Positions 5,238-6,213 of a DNA stretch of 6,213 nt are shown here, in pieces. The DNA comes from Bacteroidia bacterium. GTDB lineage: Bacteria > Bacteroidota > Bacteroidia > Bacteroidales > Azobacteroidaceae. A program made the translations under genes and the position numbers. Below the pieces are notes generated by a model that saw only the letters and a list, made by a program, of their open reading frames with translations, did not search any database and was not told where the DNA came from. The stretch is taken from contig BNTP01000130.1 in assembly GCA_025996695.1 (NCBI GenBank), positions 1 to 6,213 of the forward strand, written 5' to 3'. Each line of letters starts with the position of its first letter. Positions within the stretch are counted from its first letter, which is position 1.

Positions 5238-5278
5238 GGGGAAAGACAGCGGCGGCTCCGCCGCCGCTGTCTTTCCCC
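5238..5278. repeat. Perfect 19-bp hairpin with TCC loop
   Basis: Bases 5238-5256 pair without mismatch with 5260-5278 around the three-base loop TCC. The stem is very G/C-rich near the loop (GGCGGC with GCCGCC). No T-run follows on either strand, so it is not a standard terminator. It sits near the middle of the left half of the element and would extrude readily from single-stranded DNA. Confidence 0.85.
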
Positions 5279-5444
5279 TCTCTCTTAAAATAGCGCCGCC
5301 GTCATGTCGAGTTTCTATAAAAAATTTACATAAAAAAGAATGACATATTTCTGCATTGTGCATGGCAAGTGGCAGTCCCCAACCCCGTTGAAAATCAATG
5401 AGTTGCGTAAAACCGTCATTGGTACCGCAGGGACGTAGTCCCGC

Positions 5445-5469
5445 AGCGGAGACACCCCATGCCAACACG
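5445..5469. repeat. Inner inverted repeat, right copy (partner 5151-5175)
   Basis: This is the mirror copy of 5151-5175, matching at 22 of 25 positions in reverse complement. It follows directly on the REP-like GGGACgtaGTCCC at 5430-5442. Confidence 0.65.
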
Positions 5470-5492
5470 TCTTCTTGTAGGCTACGCCGGAA

Positions 5493-5707
5493 GAGCGCCG
5501 TCCCGCAGGGACGACATGTGCATAACCGTAGGTGGAGCGAAGCGCAACCTACGGTATTGGTGGGCGATACGACCCCTAGTCCCGCAGGGACGGCATTATC
5601 ATAATCTCGCCCTCGCAGGGCTTAGGAGAGGGTAGGCGCCTTTTTCCGTAGGTTGCGCTTCGCTCCACCTACGGTTATGCACATGTCGTCCCTGCGGGAC
5701 GGCGCTC
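5493..5707. repeat. Perfect 62-bp inverted repeat with 91-base spacer
   Basis: Bases 5493-5554 are the exact reverse complement of 5646-5707, with no mismatch in 62 positions. Each arm contains the GTCCCgcaGGGAC hairpin, the ATGTGCATAACCG linker, and a second palindrome CCGTAGGT...ACCTACGG (5526-5554 and 5646-5674). The spacer holds another GTCCCgcaGGGAC (5579-5591) and GCCCTcgcAGGGC (5609-5621). Complete identity suggests a recent duplication or gene conversion between the arms. Frames read through it resemble small hypothetical proteins but are repeat-derived. Confidence 0.92.
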
Positions 5708-5725
5708 AGGGCAAGTTTGCAAGAC

Positions 5726-5760
5726 TTGCAAAATATAGCACCTCAAAAAAAGATTTAGCC
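5726..5760 (-). repeat. Right terminal inverted repeat
   Basis: This is the reverse complement of the left terminal repeat at 4971-5004, with seven A residues (5745-5751) where the left copy has six T residues. Similarity stops at TTGCA on the inner side. On the outer side, AA at 5761-5762 may belong to it. Confidence 0.88.
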
Positions 5761-5769
5761 AAAAATAAA

Positions 5770-5880
5770 ATGTTTTTTGACCACATTACAAATATGAAAG
5801 CATACTGTGGTTATGAAAAAAGTGGAAAAAACATTCCATATCTTCTAGGAATAAACATGGCTGTGTCTCGTAATGTGTAA
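5770..5880 (+). CDS. Small hypothetical ORF beside the element
   Basis: An ATG at 5770 gives 36 codons (starting MFFDHITNMKAYCGYEKSGK) to a TAA at 5878-5880. I do not recognise it. It does not continue AbiEii. The same frame is open leftwards through the terminal repeat into the REPs, which suggests chance openness rather than a gene. There is no promoter match immediately before it. An imperfect inverted repeat (ACCACA ... TGTGGT) lies within its first third. Confidence 0.15.
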   Translation: MFFDHITNMKAYCGYEKSGKNIPYLLGINMAVSRNV

Positions 5881-6213
5881 TCTGCTCTCGTCTAATGTTA
5901 AAATTACCGAAAATGTTGGATTGCATGAAAATAGTTCGTACCTTCGCCTCCGAATGTAGTAGTCGCGAGATTGCGTCTACGTAAAAATATTCGTCTATGA
6001 AACGCGAAACACGATTTAGCAAAGTGTTGCAAAGGCAACGCCAAATCTTCGTAACTCCCTCATTATCAGGCTTCTGGGGGGGGGGGGGAAACCTCCTTCC
6101 CCCCGCCCCCCCAGCGTGTGCGGTTTGTCCTTGCCCGCTTTCCCCCCCAAACAACTTTTACCCCAAACGGCAAGAGCGCGTGGGGGAGAAGAGTGCCTCT
6201 CACGTTGATATCT
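5881..6213. other. No convincing gene to the right edge
   Basis: Neither strand has a coding frame I would defend. The longest minus-strand frame crosses the G and C tracts and translates them as glycine and proline runs. A nested stem can be drawn from GATTT (6013-6017) and AAATC (6043-6047) around GTTGC (6026-6030) and GCAAC (6035-6039). The final stretch contains C- and G-rich runs and no promoter match. Confidence 0.55.
6074..6114. repeat. 13-G tract facing a C-rich tract (G/C hairpin)
   Basis: Thirteen consecutive G residues (6076-6088) are followed, after about ten bases, by six C residues, one G and seven C residues (6099-6112). CTG7 pairs with C7AG, then one G-G mismatch, then five more G-C pairs. 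Such a tract is prone to slippage and to sequencing error. It could form a strong hairpin or a G-quadruplex. No gene reads through it convincingly, so phase variation of a protein is not supported here. Confidence 0.6.

Larger units (their letters stand above)
4969..5762. mobile_element. Non-autonomous, MITE-like element packed with REP palindromes, inserted at abiEii
   Basis: The segment of about 790 bases is bounded by 34/35-bp terminal inverted repeats (4971-5004 and 5726-5760) that differ only by one base in a homopolymer. Inside each end lies a REP hairpin followed by ATGTGCATAACCGTAGGTGG or a near copy, so the two ends mirror each other for 80-95 bases with a gap. The interior is richer in G and C than its surroundings and made mostly of perfect or near-perfect palindromes. 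Open frames in it are translations of the repeats and encode nothing recognisable. The left end lies exactly where abiEii similarity stops. I see no convincing target-site duplication, and no abiEii sequence resumes on the right, so insertion was accompanied or followed by deletion. An unknown transposase would have to act in trans. Confidence 0.7.

Noticed and set aside
4992..5468. Minus-strand frame of about 158 codons across the element
   Set aside because: It is translated entirely from palindromes and REPs, changes composition with each repeat and has no recognisable domain. The same holds for the frames at 4973-5227, 5079-5288 and 5398-5604.
4977..5760. Retron or other reverse-transcriptase-linked RNA in the palindrome-rich segment
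   Set aside because: There is no reverse transcriptase or effector gene nearby, and the inverted repeats are explained by REPs and terminal repeats.
4969..5762. Target-site duplication flanking the MITE-like element
   Set aside because: The outer flanks (ending CTTATT on the left, beginning AAAAAT on the right) share no convincing direct repeat; a TA at each side is too short and unequally placed to count.
5761..5880. Continuation of the abiEii toxin beyond the element
   Set aside because: The peptide after the right terminal repeat shows no GGT-type or DxD nucleotidyltransferase motif and no resemblance to the region that should follow ILSWIL in this family.
5786..6154. Minus-strand frame of about 122 codons near the right edge
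   Set aside because: It runs through the G and C homopolymers, giving glycine and proline runs, and contains no recognisable motif or promoter.

Overview
The window reads as Bacteroidota (Bacteroidales-like) chromosome. Four intergenic regions carry the phylum-typical -7 element TAnnTTTG, there are no Shine-Dalgarno sequences, and the recognisable proteins (TonB-dependent receptor, short RRM protein, AbiE pair, small Y1 transposase) have the form seen in that group. I cannot name a genus.

Left half. Bases 1-223 hold the end of something transcribed rightward (a terminator at 114-148, two perfect hairpins and possibly the last codons of a gene). The minus strand then carries a 748-residue TonB-dependent outer-membrane receptor (224-2470). 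Its leader has a complete TPP riboswitch (2615-2692) just below a TAccTTTG promoter, so the receptor is very probably a thiamine-repressed importer of thiamine or a related compound. The usual partners pnuT and thiamine pyrophosphokinase are not visible downstream.

Middle. Diverging from the riboswitch is a REP-associated Y1 (HUH) transposase of the RAYT/IS200 type (2907-3368). Upstream lie two full and one partial 54-bp REP units in direct orientation; downstream lies an inverted copy. The first base pair of the REP hairpin has changed on both sides between units, so pairing is conserved. Next come a possible structured RNA (3471-3555), a well-formed promoter and a small glycine-tailed RRM RNA-binding protein (3763-4074) with its own terminator.

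Right half. A type IV AbiE toxin-antitoxin locus is in ruins. The antitoxin abiEi (4198-4867) has lost an internal segment and has a later one-base frameshift. The toxin abiEii keeps only about 33 codons before it runs into a roughly 0.8-kb segment (about 4969-5762). That segment has 34/35-bp terminal inverted repeats, no transposase, and an interior almost wholly made of palindromes: a second REP family, a perfect 62-bp inverted repeat and a perfect 19-bp hairpin. I read it as a non-autonomous, REP-loaded element that ended the toxin gene. The last 450 bases hold no convincing gene; they contain a 13-G tract facing a C-rich tract.

The active genes are three unrelated units: vitamin uptake, a domesticated transposase with its REPs, and an RNA-binding regulator. 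The most unusual material is the two independent palindromic repeat systems, one beside its likely transposase and one inside an orphan element that interrupts a defence gene.
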